A DNA stretch of 64,000 nt. It comes from Mesobacillus sp. S13 (GTDB taxonomy: Bacteria; Bacillota; Bacilli; Bacillales; Cytobacillaceae). Position 1 is the stretch's first letter. Each line of letters begins with the position of its first letter. Location: NCBI RefSeq assembly GCF_020422885.1, contig NZ_CP084622.1, positions 2,065,001 to 2,129,000 of the forward strand, written 5' to 3'. The notes under the pieces are model-generated. The model ran no database searches. It saw only the letters and a program-made list of their open reading frames with translations, and had not been told where the DNA came from. A program made the translations under genes and the position numbers. Positions 43,737 through 52,533 of the stretch are shown in pieces.

Positions 43737-43970
43737 ATGAACGATATCACGGTCTACACTACGAATACTTGACCTTACTGCACAATGATGAAACAATTCC
43801 TTGAGGGTCAAGGATTAAACTACAAAGAAGTAAATGTACAATACGATCAAGAGGCTGCGCAAAAACTGGTTGAAGAAACTGGCCAGATGGGTGTGCCGCA
43901 AACGAAGGTGAATGGCAACTGGGTTCTTGGTTTTGACCCGGATACACTAATGCAGCATGTCAAAAAATAA
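43737..43970 (+). CDS. Glutaredoxin-like protein with in-frame TGA at the first active-site Cys (candidate selenoprotein)
   Basis: From ATG 43737, 7 nt after TAAGGAGG, the frame reads ITVYTTNT, then TGA (43770-43772), then PYCTMMKQFLEGQ and continues to a normal end at 43970: 77 residues with the TGA read as Sec12. The product has the full glutaredoxin fold marks: CPYC-type site (here UPYC), GVPQTKVNG and a GF-D end motif. A TCCTTGA-GGG-TCAAGGA hairpin starts 26 nt after the TGA, in the range known for bacterial SECIS elements. Read conventionally it would be a pseudogene with one nonsense codon exactly at the redox Cys. I favour selenoprotein; sel genes are not in the window. Confidence 0.75.
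43798..43814 (+). promoter_or_regulatory. Candidate bacterial SECIS element
   Basis: Seven-bp perfect stem TCCTTGA/TCAAGGA with loop GGG, loop centre about 34 nt after the UGA. Bacterial SECIS elements are defined as a stem with a short loop that has G in its first two bases, 16-37 nt from the UGA; this fits all three. Confidence 0.65.
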
Positions 43971-43980
43971 ATCAATTTAC

Positions 43981-44008
43981 AAAAAAGAGGCTTTGGCCTC
44001 TTTTTTAT
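43981..44008 (+). terminator. Intrinsic terminator of the glutaredoxin gene
   Basis: AAAAAAGAGGC/GGCCTCTTTTTT hairpin and T-run, 10 bp after the stop. A dedicated promoter and terminator around the gene argue that it is still functional. Confidence 0.88.
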
Positions 44009-44094
44009 TTTGAAGCACTTTTTGAAAGGAAAGAAGGATTTCCAATGCTCTTTGTGGAAATAAAAACCATAGAACATTAGGAAGGATGCGGAAT

Positions 44095-44640
44095 ATGGTA
44101 AAAGAGCGCAGTGAGATTTGGGAATGGGTGAAGGCCTTTCTTATCGCAATAGTATTAGCGTTTGTTGTTCGTAGCTTTTTAATGACGCCGATCGAGGTGA
44201 AAGGCGCCTCCATGGAGCCAACCTTGCATAGTCAGGAGAGGATGTTCGTTACGAAACTCGGCGAACCCAAACGATTTGATATCGTTGTTTTCCATGCTAC
44301 CAAGGACAAGGATTATATCAAACGGGTCATCGGGCTTCCTGGCGATCGGGTAGAATACAAAGACGATGTGTTATACATAAACGGCAAGCCCTATGAAGAA
44401 CCATACCTGGATGAAAGCAAAAAGCTTATTACCTATGGGCAGCTGACTGGTTCGTTTACATTAAGCGAAACGCCTGTCGACAGTGATGTTGTTCCAGAGG
44501 GGCATGTTTTTGTGCTAGGTGATAACAGGAGAAACAGTAAAGATAGCCGCCATATTGGAGCTGTTCCAATTGATAGTATAGTAGGGACAACAAAGGTTGT
44601 TTTTTATCCGTTAAAAGAAATGAAGATTCTTGGTGAATGA
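44095..44640 (+). CDS. sipS: Signal peptidase I
   Basis: The 181-residue protein has one N-terminal membrane helix (VKAFLIAIVLAFVVRSFL), then the catalytic Ser39 in KGASMEPTL and Lys76 in YIKRVIGLPGD, followed by VLGDNRRNSKDSRHIG (box E), the usual set of type I signal peptidases of Bacillus. It cuts signal peptides from exported preproteins. ATG 44095 is 9 nt after AGGAAGG; ATG 44086 would abut the site. The symbol is by family, since Bacilli have several paralogues. Confidence 0.92.
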   Translation: MVKERSEIWEWVKAFLIAIVLAFVVRSFLMTPIEVKGASMEPTLHSQERMFVTKLGEPKRFDIVVFHATKDKDYIKRVIGLPGDRVEYKDDVLYINGKPYEEPYLDESKKLITYGQLTGSFTLSETPVDSDVVPEGHVFVLGDNRRNSKDSRHIGAVPIDSIVGTTKVVFYPLKEMKILGE

Positions 44641-44657
44641 TTCAAAAATTAGTCAAG

Positions 44658-44689
44658 CGCGTTGATTCTGCGGAATCAACGCGTTTTTT
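44658..44689 (+). terminator. Intrinsic terminator of the signal peptidase gene
   Basis: CGCGTTGATTC/GAATCAACGCG hairpin followed by T6. Confidence 0.92.
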
Positions 44690-44905
44690 ATATGATTTGT
44701 TTAGTTAGATTAATCAGGGGTATTGTCTAAAATGTAATGCGAAATATTGCAGTTCATTAACTCACTGCCAGAAAGATTGATTCATACATAATCCTTTCAA
44801 ACAAACCTGTACACTATTTCCATACACTGAAGAATTTTCAACACCTGTATAAATTTCCCAAGTGGAGAAACGATAAGGGTGACGAATTTAAGGAGGTTTT
44901 TCAAT

Positions 44906-46564
44906 TTGGCTGAGAACAAAGATAAAAACACTGCGAACGGCGACGACATGAAGCGCGAGAAGCTGACGACACGCCAGGGACATCCTGTTAGAGATAACCA
45001 AAACATCCGTACTGTTGGCAACCGTGGTCCGGCGACTCTTGAGAATTATCATTTTATCGAAAAAATTTCTCACTTTGATCGCGAAGAAGTACCAGAACGT
45101 GTGGTGCATGCACGAGGTTCTGGCGCTTTCGGTTATTTCGAAACGTACGGAAAAGTGGGAGATGAGCCAGTGGAGAAGTATACTCGTGCGAAAGTCTTTT
45201 CAGGTGCGGGTAAAAAGACTCCTCTTATGGTCCGTTTCTCCACAGTTGCCGGAGCGAAGGATTCTCCTGAAACAGCAAGGGATCCGCGTGGTTTTGCCGT
45301 TAAAATGTATACGGAAGATGGCAACTGGGATTTAGTCGGAAATAACTTGAAGATTTTCTTTATCCGAGATGCGATGAAGTTTCCTGACATGATTCACGCC
45401 TTTAAAGCTGATCCAGCATCCAATGTGCCGAATCCTGAGCGGATGTTTGACTTTGTTTCGAGAACTCCTGAGGCTACACATATGATCACTTTCCTATTCT
45501 CACCATGGGGCATTCCAGCTACATACCGCCATATGCAGGGTTCAGGCGTCAACACGTATAAATGGGTGAACGATAAAGGCGAAGCAGTGCTGGTGAAATA
45601 TCACTGGGAGCCGAAGCAAGGGATCCGCAACCTGACACAGGAAGAAGCGAATGAAATCCAGGCGAAAAACGTCGGCCATGCAACCCAGGATTTATATGAA
45701 GCGATTGAGCGCGGAGACTATCCGGAATGGGAGCTTTTTGTCCAGATCATGAAGGATGATTACCATCCGGAACTTGATTTCGATCCACTCGACGACACGA
45801 AGCTATGGCCAGAAGATCAGTTCCCATGGCTTCCGGTTGGACGTATGGTTCTTGACCGCAATCCAGTGGACTTCCATTCTGAAATTGAGCAAGCTGCCTT
45901 TGGTACTGGAGTGCTTGTAGATGGAATGGACTTCTCGGATGATAAAATGCTGCAAGGCCGTACGTTCTCTTACTCAGATACACAGCGCTACCGCATTGGC
46001 GCCAACTATCTGAAATTATCGGTGAATGCACCGAAAGCGCCTGTACGTACGAACCAGCATCGTGGCCAGATGGATGTGCGTGACCCGAAAGAATCCGGGG
46101 ACAATCCGCATATCAATTATGAACCATCGATGCTGGGAGGCTTCGAGGATACGGGCAATGAAGGACATCCGCCACATCAGCCATCCTATAATTCAGCGGT
46201 GATGAGTGCGCCGATTGACCGTCCTAATAACTATGGACAAGCTGGACACACATACCGCAGCTTTGACGACTGGGAGCGCGACGAGTTAATCAAGAACCTT
46301 TCCGAAGCACTTGCTGCGTGCAACAAGAAGATTCAGGATGCAATGATCGAACACTTCACACAAGCCGATGAAGATTATGGTCGCCGTGTGAAAGAAGGCA
46401 TTGAAATGCGAGTGAAGGAACTTAATGAAATGGCCATGGAAGATCATGTTCCAGGCAGGGAATCTGGCAACTCGAAGTATGGACAAGGTGGACAGGGCTC
46501 ATTATCAGCCAACGAAGCTACAAAAGATGCAGTGAGGAAAAGCCACGAAACAGATCCGTACTAA
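44906..46564 (+). CDS. Heme catalase (KatA/KatX-like)
   Basis: The 552-residue protein has the catalase essentials: active-site His in [35 protein letters not shown], the distal Asn in [15 protein letters not shown], and the proximal Tyr in [17 protein letters not shown]. It is longer than clade-3 vegetative KatA (about 480) and has a C-terminal extension ending [17 protein letters not shown], close in length to KatX of Bacillus spores. It converts hydrogen peroxide to water and oxygen. The TTG at 44906 follows AAGGAGG by 9 nt. A GGCTGCA hairpin follows at 46571-46606. Confidence 0.92.
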   Translation: MAENKDKNTANGDDMKREKLTTRQGHPVRDNQNIRTVGNRGPATLENYHFIEKISHFDREEVPERVVHARGSGAFGYFETYGKVGDEPVEKYTRAKVFSGAGKKTPLMVRFSTVAGAKDSPETARDPRGFAVKMYTEDGNWDLVGNNLKIFFIRDAMKFPDMIHAFKADPASNVPNPERMFDFVSRTPEATHMITFLFSPWGIPATYRHMQGSGVNTYKWVNDKGEAVLVKYHWEPKQGIRNLTQEEANEIQAKNVGHATQDLYEAIERGDYPEWELFVQIMKDDYHPELDFDPLDDTKLWPEDQFPWLPVGRMVLDRNPVDFHSEIEQAAFGTGVLVDGMDFSDDKMLQGRTFSYSDTQRYRIGANYLKLSVNAPKAPVRTNQHRGQMDVRDPKESGDNPHINYEPSMLGGFEDTGNEGHPPHQPSYNSAVMSAPIDRPNNYGQAGHTYRSFDDWERDELIKNLSEALAACNKKIQDAMIEHFTQADEDYGRRVKEGIEMRVKELNEMAMEDHVPGRESGNSKYGQGGQGSLSANEATKDAVRKSHETDPY

Positions 46565-46726
46565 TATTAAAAATGGCTGCAAAGAGTTTTGTCTCTGTGC
46601 AGCCATTATGTGTTTGTTCACAATTTGACAACATTGGCAGGAAATAAAGTATCATAAGTCGAATTATTGATTGATAAAATCTCAATTTTCTTTTTTACAT
46701 AATTCTATTACTAGTAGGTGAATGAA

Positions 46727-47743
46727 ATGGAGATGCAAAAGAGTCTTGTTGTCGGCGGCGTGGATTTAACATGGGATTTAGAGAGCGGAAAGGTATTGTT
46801 TGAGGGAGGGGACGTCGTTTTTTTCTGGGTATCGGCTATGAAAACCTTCTTCGATACAATTCATGAAATCTCAGGAGAAGAAGCTACGAACCTCGTGCTA
46901 GAGACAACAGGTTTCCGTCAAGGAATCATTGTTGGCGAAGGGTTCAAGGAAATGAAACAAATCGATACCTCCAATGTAGTCGAGTGGCTATCAAATACAT
47001 ATGTCCCAGCGGGGTGGGGATATGTGAGGGTAAATGAAATAGATTACAATAAAAATAAATTCACTTTATATATCAAGGATGATTGGGAATATAAAATGAA
47101 TAACCTCAGTGAACAGCATAAAGATGGAATATTTGTGCCTGCACATTATGCTGGTGTATTTACTGGTTTGTTTGGGATGAACTTCTGGTACAAGATTATC
47201 CAGCACCAAAGTGAAAGCAATGAATACACAATTGTGGAATACTTCCCATCTGAAATCGATATCCAGCAAAATATCCGGAACTTGGCGAGGAAAAAAGAGG
47301 CTGAAGAGATCATGCAGCTGGAAGCGCTGGTAGAAGAAAAAACGAAAGCACTTCAAACTTTGGTGAAAGAGCTTTCTTCCCCGCTAATCCCAGTACTTGA
47401 TGGGATTGTAGTGGTTCCCTTGATTGGAAGATATGATGAGGATCGTGCGGAAGACCTAATCCAGAACACTTTGAACAACTTGCCGAATTACCGGGCACGA
47501 TACGTGCTTCTCGACTTAACAGGATTAAATAAAGATATTTCTACTTACACGGCAGAACTAATTGATAAATTGGGATCAGCTGCACGCCTCCTTGGTGTAG
47601 AAGTCATCCTGGTCGGAATATCGGCAGAATTGGCCTTGACGATATCCCATACACTGACCGGCCTGAAAAAATACGAATGCATGCAAACCCTTCAGCATGG
47701 TATTTATTATGCCCTTGGTAAAAGCGGGCGAAGGATCGTTTAA
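46727..47743 (+). CDS. RsbR-like STAS-domain protein with V4R-like N-terminal sensor
   Basis: The 338-residue protein has an N-terminal domain of about 200 residues like V4R/heme-nitric-oxide-type sensors (GEEATNLVLETTGFRQGIIV, HYAGVFTGLFG), a coiled-coil linker (KKEAEEIMQLEALVEEKTKA) and a C-terminal STAS domain (DGIVVVPLIGRYDEDRAEDL, YVLLDLTGLNKDISTYTAEL). The Thr pair in DLTG..ST corresponds to the sites phosphorylated by RsbT in RsbR stressosome proteins. It likely feeds a stress or sigma-B-like pathway. ATG follows TAGGTG; GTG 46718 is upstream in frame. Confidence 0.82.
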   Translation: MEMQKSLVVGGVDLTWDLESGKVLFEGGDVVFFWVSAMKTFFDTIHEISGEEATNLVLETTGFRQGIIVGEGFKEMKQIDTSNVVEWLSNTYVPAGWGYVRVNEIDYNKNKFTLYIKDDWEYKMNNLSEQHKDGIFVPAHYAGVFTGLFGMNFWYKIIQHQSESNEYTIVEYFPSEIDIQQNIRNLARKKEAEEIMQLEALVEEKTKALQTLVKELSSPLIPVLDGIVVVPLIGRYDEDRAEDLIQNTLNNLPNYRARYVLLDLTGLNKDISTYTAELIDKLGSAARLLGVEVILVGISAELALTISHTLTGLKKYECMQTLQHGIYYALGKSGRRIV

Positions 47744-47807
47744 GCAAAGCTTTCTTTTAAAACGCTCAAGGGATTGGAATCTAAGAATAAAAAAGAAATG
47801 AAACTAA

Positions 47808-47852
47808 AAAGTAGCAGTCCTGATTTGAAGAACAATTGGGACTGCTTCTTTA
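47808..47852 (+). terminator. Terminator-like hairpin
   Basis: AGCAGTCC/GGGACTGCT around a 17-nt loop with a T-rich tail, after the STAS gene. Confidence 0.6.
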
Positions 47853-47888
47853 TGAGAATATTAAAATAGGATTGCAAGGTGAAAGTTA

Positions 47889-48215
47889 ATGCACAAACTT
47901 AAAGAGTTATATAGGAGTTTGCAATTCAGGCTATTTAGGATTCAGCATAAAGATTCAGGCTGGACTTCATTTGCTCCATTAGAGATTGTTCCTGAGTATA
48001 AAGTGGATAGTGAAAATGGACTAGTAACCGGAGTCGTAAAACATAACGAGAGGGTCTATTTGACTGTCATTGTGGATGTACATAATAAGAAAACAGTAAC
48101 AAAAGGGAGCCTTAGGAAGATTCGGAAGTACACTCACCCCTTTAAAAAGCACCATTACATAGACATGATAAAAGGCGAGGCGGAAAGTTTGATTGAAGAT
48201 CAAACTTTCCGCTAG
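47889..48215 (+). CDS. Small protein, unknown
   Basis: The 108-residue product is soluble and basic (KNKQRKY-like Lys/Arg content), with beta strands (RVYLTVIVDVHNKKTV) and a helical C terminus. No family recognised. ATG follows AAGGTG. The 3' end of the ORF lies inside the long terminator hairpin described next, so the last codons are constrained. Confidence 0.55.
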   Translation: MHKLKELYRSLQFRLFRIQHKDSGWTSFAPLEIVPEYKVDSENGLVTGVVKHNERVYLTVIVDVHNKKTVTKGSLRKIRKYTHPFKKHHYIDMIKGEAESLIEDQTFR

Positions 48216-48230
48216 TCGCCTTTTTTTTCT
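48172..48230 (+). terminator. Long terminator overlapping the end of the preceding ORF
   Basis: GGCGA..CGGAAAGTTTGAT/ATCAAACTTTCCG..TCGCC (21 bp with small bulge) followed by T8. Its 5' half encodes the last codons of the 47889 ORF. Confidence 0.85.
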
Positions 48231-48266
48231 TAACAGCCGAACTCGTTTCGGCTTTAATTATGGAGT

Positions 48267-49730
48267 TTACTTTGCATATTCAAATGCGGATGACTCCTCT
48301 TGATCAAAGGGAGTATCTTTAATAGGCAATGTGATCGTAACGGTTGTTCCTTCATCAACGATGCTGGAAAAATAGATTTTACCACCATGGTTTTTAATGA
48401 TTTTCTGGCAAATCATCAAGCCGAGTCCGGTCCCTTTTTCCTTTGTGCTATAAAAGGGTTCTCCTAGTTTGTTCAGCCGGTCTTCCGGGATTCCAGTACC
48501 CTGGTCGATTACCCTTATGGAAGCATCTTCACAATCTTTTGATATATCAACGAGGATTTCTCCCGATTTTGTCATGGCCTCAAGGGAATTCTGAATGAGA
48601 TTGATTAACACCTGTTTTATTTTATCCGGTTCACACTCCAGGTATATTTCTCGTGTATCCGTTTTAATCTTAATGAAGGCATCTGACAGTGCCGCCTGGG
48701 GGTTAAGCAAATTCACAACGCCATTTACAAGCGGAATCAAATCTACATAAGATAGATTGGAAGCTTGTGGTTTTGCTAGCACAAGCAAGTCGCCAACAAT
48801 CGACTCTATGCGGGCTAGCTCATCTAGGATGATTTCGGCATAATTCTCTGCTTCTTCTGCCGGATGCTCACTCAAAAGTTGGGTAAAGCCTTTTATTGCA
48901 GTCAAAGGATTCCTGATTTCATGAGCGATCCCAGCTGCCATCTGCCCAATTACCGACAATTTCTCAGCTACCTGCAGCTGGTCCTCCGTCTTCCTTTGTT
49001 CTGTAATATCCTTGATGATGATAAGGGAAACATCCCTGTTCTTAAAGACTGTCGGAATAAGCTGCACCTCAGCCCGCTTCGAATCATTATCTTTTCGGAT
49101 CAAACTGATTTCAAGGTCGGTGGAGCTTCTTGTATCCAGGCTTTCTTTCAGCAGCTTATAGTCTTGCGGGTCAGTGTAATCATATAAAGATGTACCAATG
49201 ATTTCATCAAAACTAGTCGCGCCCATCAATTTCTTTCCCTGCTCATTAATATAAGTCCATACTCCATTTTTTGTAATGATTCCCATCGTATCCTTTGAAT
49301 GTTCAAGGAATAACCGATCTCTTCTTTGATGTTCTTTTAATTTTTCCTCTCGATTTACACGCTGGGTAACATTTCTAGAAATAAGCACTATTTCGGATTG
49401 AGAAGGACCCTTCGTACTGCTTGATTCCAGCCAGAGATAATCTCCTTCTTTTCTTCTGAAACGAAACAAAATCTCTCCAGAATGATAAGAAGAAAAGTAC
49501 TGTTCCAGCTTTTCCTGATCCAATGGATGACAAAAGCTGAAAATGGACTTTCCATGAAGCTCGGCGGATGTGTATCCGAAAAGAGTCTTACAGGAAGGTG
49601 CTGCATAGCTAAAGCTTCCATCCAGATAATGGCTGGAGAGAAAATCCTTTGCGTTGGTCAATGCTAAGCTTATATCTTGTATGTCGTTTATATCTGGGTC
49701 ATAGGCTTGTAGAGTTTCTTCTTTTATCAT
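48267..49730 (-). CDS. PAS-PAS sensor histidine kinase (KinA/KinE-like)
   Basis: The 487-residue cytosolic kinase has two PAS domains (about 35-135, with SYAAPSCKTLFGYTSAELHG, and 140-255, GVWTYINEQGKKLMGATSFD), a HisKA dimerisation helix with the phospho-His in AAGIAHEIRNPLTAIKG, and a HATPase_c with N box NLIQNSLEAM, G1 DQGTGIPED, G2 GTGLGLMI. No membrane helices and no response regulator beside it, as for sporulation phosphorelay kinases that act on Spo0F. Minus strand; ATG follows GGGAGG. Confidence 0.9.
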   Translation of the reverse strand: MIKEETLQAYDPDINDIQDISLALTNAKDFLSSHYLDGSFSYAAPSCKTLFGYTSAELHGKSIFSFCHPLDQEKLEQYFSSYHSGEILFRFRRKEGDYLWLESSSTKGPSQSEIVLISRNVTQRVNREEKLKEHQRRDRLFLEHSKDTMGIITKNGVWTYINEQGKKLMGATSFDEIIGTSLYDYTDPQDYKLLKESLDTRSSTDLEISLIRKDNDSKRAEVQLIPTVFKNRDVSLIIIKDITEQRKTEDQLQVAEKLSVIGQMAAGIAHEIRNPLTAIKGFTQLLSEHPAEEAENYAEIILDELARIESIVGDLLVLAKPQASNLSYVDLIPLVNGVVNLLNPQAALSDAFIKIKTDTREIYLECEPDKIKQVLINLIQNSLEAMTKSGEILVDISKDCEDASIRVIDQGTGIPEDRLNKLGEPFYSTKEKGTGLGLMICQKIIKNHGGKIYFSSIVDEGTTVTITLPIKDTPFDQEESSAFEYAK

Positions 49731-49869
49731 AATAAAGCCTCCCTAACTATTCATTCTGTATAATATGTAAGTGGTATTGCCTCTCTATTTTACAAGACGA
49801 AAGAGAGAAGGAACGAATAATATTGCGAAGTTTTTAAAAATTAGAACTTTTATCCTGTTTTATATTCCT

Positions 49870-49894
49870 AAAACCTTTTTAACAGTGCGTCGTC
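49870..49894 (+). promoter_or_regulatory. Candidate autoregulated ECF sigma promoter
   Basis: TAAAAC (AAAC 49871-49874), a 16-bp spacer and CGTC (49891-49894) match the AAC-N16-17-CGTC pattern of Bacillus ECF sigma promoters (SigM/SigW/SigX type). It lies about 25 bp before the ECF sigma gene it would control. Confidence 0.6.
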
Positions 49895-49918
49895 TATAAC
49901 TATGAAGGGGGAACGGTT

Positions 49919-50455
49919 GTGGATGAACTAACAGCAGAGATGAATGAAATCGAGAATGGTGCAGATGCAATTGATGAAATCATGATTAGATATGGGCAAG
50001 AGATTCTGCAGCTCTCGTTTTCTTATGTGAAAAATAAGCAAATCGCCGAGGATTTAACACAGGAGATTTTTGTGAAATGCTATAAATCGCTTCATACATA
50101 CAGCGGTAAATCGAAGTTCCGTACCTGGCTTTGGAGAATAGCCTCAAATCACTGCAAGGATTATTTAAAGAGCTGGTACAACAAGAATGTTTTCACGACC
50201 GATTATCAGCCTATCTATGATTCCATCCAGAGTGATAGTGTTGAGCAAACCGTCATTCAGGATGAAGAAGATGATCAGCTGGCATCAGCGGTTATGGAGC
50301 TGCCGGTCAATTATCGGGAAGTGATTTACCTGTTCTATTTTGAAGAGATGTCGATCAAGGAAATATCCGTCGTGACCGAGGTGAAAGAAAATACCATTAA
50401 AACCCGCTTGAAACGGGCAAAAGAACTCCTGAAAGAAAGATTGGAGGAAAAATAA
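49919..50455 (+). CDS. ECF RNA polymerase sigma factor
   Basis: The 178-residue protein has region 2 (FSYVKNKQIAEDLTQEIFVK, FRTWLWRIASNHCKDYLKS) and region 4 (LPVNYREVIYLFYFEEMSIK, VKENTIKTRLKRAKELLKE), the standard ECF layout. GTG 49919 is 5 nt after AAGGGGGAA. It abuts the PadR gene and its own CGTC-type promoter is upstream, so it is probably autoregulated; no separate anti-sigma gene follows, the PadR/SEDS genes taking that place. Confidence 0.9.
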   Translation: MDELTAEMNEIENGADAIDEIMIRYGQEILQLSFSYVKNKQIAEDLTQEIFVKCYKSLHTYSGKSKFRTWLWRIASNHCKDYLKSWYNKNVFTTDYQPIYDSIQSDSVEQTVIQDEEDDQLASAVMELPVNYREVIYLFYFEEMSIKEISVVTEVKENTIKTRLKRAKELLKERLEEK

Positions 50456-50863
50456 ATGGAAAACCGGTTAAATAAGCTTAGAAAATCTATGGAAAAGTCC
50501 ACTTTTAAAGAATTAAGTTTTTCAGAAAAAATGAGAAAAGAGATTCATAAACAAATTAACATGCCAGATGAAAGTGATGAGGTAATCACTTTATCCATCC
50601 TTCAGCTGCTCCTGCAAGAAAAAACAGGCTATGAATTGACCGGGCTACTCAGGTCCAGAGGCTTCAAAGAGTTTGAGGATAATGAAGGTTCCTTATATAC
50701 AATTCTCCATGCGCTTGAACAAAAACGATTGATTGCTTCCTGCTGGAATAGTGAAGGAACGAAATTTTACCAAATCATTGACAAAGGGAAGAAGTATCTC
50801 CGTAAGCAGGAGAAAACTTCGGCTGCCAGTAGGATCGTCATCAAAGGATTGCTGGAGGAGTGA
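50456..50863 (+). CDS. PadR-family transcriptional regulator
   Basis: The 135-residue protein has a PadR winged helix (ITLSILQLLLQEKTGYELTG, ENEGSLYTILHALEQKRLIA, TKFYQIIDKGKKYL) with an N-terminal extension of about 40 charged residues. It starts directly after the sigma stop (TAAATG) and its own stop is 7 bp before the SEDS gene, so the three are one operon. Confidence 0.88.
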   Translation: MENRLNKLRKSMEKSTFKELSFSEKMRKEIHKQINMPDESDEVITLSILQLLLQEKTGYELTGLLRSRGFKEFEDNEGSLYTILHALEQKRLIASCWNSEGTKFYQIIDKGKKYLRKQEKTSAASRIVIKGLLEE

Positions 50864-50870
50864 TAGTGAT

Positions 50871-52142
50871 ATGAGTAATAGATGGAACCATTTTTTAAGT
50901 GAAGTGACGAATCATATCCGCTCGAAGGAAGCGAAGAAGTTTGTAGCCTCCGAATTGGAATTTCATCTCAACCAGGTGAAGAAAGAATGGATGGGGAAGG
51001 GCTTAAGTGAAGCAGAGGCTGAGGAAAAAGCGGTAAGCCAAATGGGGAGTCCGTCCAAGCTTGGGCATGAAATGAATAAGCTTCATAAGCCGAGGATTGA
51101 CTGGTGGCTGATTAGTTTGTTGGCGATCACCATGGCGTTGAGTTTTCTGCCGCTGGTCACATTGGGTGATGAGTTATCAGATGGCTATTTAGTGATGAAA
51201 GCCTTTCATGTTTTACTGGGTGTGATGATTGCAGCAGCTATGATGTTTATTGATTATCGTAAATTTGAAAACAAAGGCTGGGTATTTTATTCCATCGGAG
51301 TAATGTTTTTATTCTTGTTATTAACCATCCCAAATACGATCATAAATGGGGTACCATATTTTATGATTGGCCCGTTCCAGATTGAAAGCCACTATGTACT
51401 TCCATTCTTGTTTCTGGGCTGGGCTTCATTTTTCAATAACCCAAGAATCAAGCTATGGCAGCACTTCATCTTATTTGCATTGCCGTTGTTCTTATTAATG
51501 GCCGTTCCGAATGTGGTGGTTAGTTTCATTTATAGTGTGATGGTATTTGTCATGATGTGGTGGAGCACGATCAGCAGGAAAGTCGCCACCATTATAACGT
51601 TGGCGTCCATTACAGCTGCTGGCACCTTTGGATCATTGGCATGGTTCACCGTAAAAGAATACCAGCTTGCCAGGATATTAGGGTTTCTCAATCCTGAAAA
51701 ATACCCGAAAAGCTGGGGTTATACGTATCTACAGCTGAAAGAACGCTTAGCATCTGCAGGCTGGTTTGGCTCTGCAGCTAAAAGTGAAGCCTTGCCTTTT
51801 GAACACACCGATTACGCCTTTGTCAATTTGACCTATCACTACGGGTATTTATTTGCGATTGGACTATTCATCATCCTTTCATTATTTGCAGCGAGGATAG
51901 TCATGATTTCCTTTCAGATCAACTCCCGGTTCGGACACCTGTTGCTTGTGGGCGGTGTGACATTATTCCTCGTCCAATTCATCTATAATATTGGAATGAT
52001 GGTAGGACTGCTTCCGCTGACGTCCATGTCATTGCCATTCATTAGTTATGGCTTTATTCCGATGCTATTCAATGCATTTATTATGGGAGTCGTCCTGAGT
52101 GTTTATCGGAGGAAGGACCTAATTTTTAATAGAACGATTTGA
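50871..52142 (+). CDS. HAAS-domain / FtsW-RodA-SpoVE (SEDS) fusion protein
   Basis: The 423-residue protein has an N-terminal HAAS-like helical domain (about residues 1-80; SKEAKKFVASELEFHLNQVK, GLSEAEAEEKAVSQMGSPSK), then about ten helices with the SEDS features: GWFGS near the long outer loop and the catalytic Asp in EHTDYAFVNLTYHYGY, which in RodA/FtsW is needed for glycosyltransfer. Fusion of a HAAS domain to a cell-wall polymerase and coupling to PadR/ECF sigma is unusual and suggests a stress-induced wall synthase. ATG follows GGAGGAG. Confidence 0.85.
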   Translation: MSNRWNHFLSEVTNHIRSKEAKKFVASELEFHLNQVKKEWMGKGLSEAEAEEKAVSQMGSPSKLGHEMNKLHKPRIDWWLISLLAITMALSFLPLVTLGDELSDGYLVMKAFHVLLGVMIAAAMMFIDYRKFENKGWVFYSIGVMFLFLLLTIPNTIINGVPYFMIGPFQIESHYVLPFLFLGWASFFNNPRIKLWQHFILFALPLFLLMAVPNVVVSFIYSVMVFVMMWWSTISRKVATIITLASITAAGTFGSLAWFTVKEYQLARILGFLNPEKYPKSWGYTYLQLKERLASAGWFGSAAKSEALPFEHTDYAFVNLTYHYGYLFAIGLFIILSLFAARIVMISFQINSRFGHLLLVGGVTLFLVQFIYNIGMMVGLLPLTSMSLPFISYGFIPMLFNAFIMGVVLSVYRRKDLIFNRTI

Positions 52143-52149
52143 TGATAGG

Positions 52150-52186
52150 GAGAGGAACTAGATTCATTTGGTTCCTCTCTTTTTTG
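52150..52186 (+). terminator. Intrinsic terminator
   Basis: AGAGGAAC/GTTCCTCT hairpin with T7 after the SEDS gene; array D starts about 17 bp later. Confidence 0.88.
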
Positions 52187-52202
52187 TGGGGGCGGGGTTT
52201 TA

Positions 52203-52456
52203 TTGGTGACCAATTATTTCGTTTCCTTAATATTTAGGTCACCAATAGGTCTCATTGGCGCCCTTTTTTCACAAAAACTGGATATTCAGGTCACCAATAG
52301 GGCTCATTGGCGCCCTGTTTTCACAAAAACTGGATATTCAGGTCACCAATAGGGTTCATTGGTGCCTGGTTTTCACAAAAACTGGATATTTAGGTCACCA
52401 ATAGAGCTTATTGTAACCGGTTTTACAGCTATTCTCTTAATTTATGTCACCAATGA
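52203..52456. repeat. Tandem array D: 52-bp units with CCAAT inverted repeats
   Basis: GGTCACCAAT or its variant begins at 52237, 52289, 52341, 52393 and 52445, exactly 52 bp apart, with a degenerate palindrome at 52203 (ATTGGTgACCAAT). Units have CACCAAT/ATTGG(T/C)G as a 7-bp inverted repeat over about 23 nt, then a linker with TTTTCACAAAAACTGGATAT. The sequence is unrelated to arrays A and B, but period and hairpin size are the same. Confidence 0.92.
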
Positions 52457-52533
52457 CCAATATTAATATGCTCTTGTCCTTCTTCTTCTGATTTTATAAA
52501 AGATTAATAATTACATATTTACTAAAATATTCA

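Noticed and set aside
43785..43970. Short glutaredoxin fragment starting at an internal ATG after the TGA
   Set aside because: It would lack the first strand and the active site; the upstream ATG with perfect ribosome site and in-frame TGA explains the gene better.
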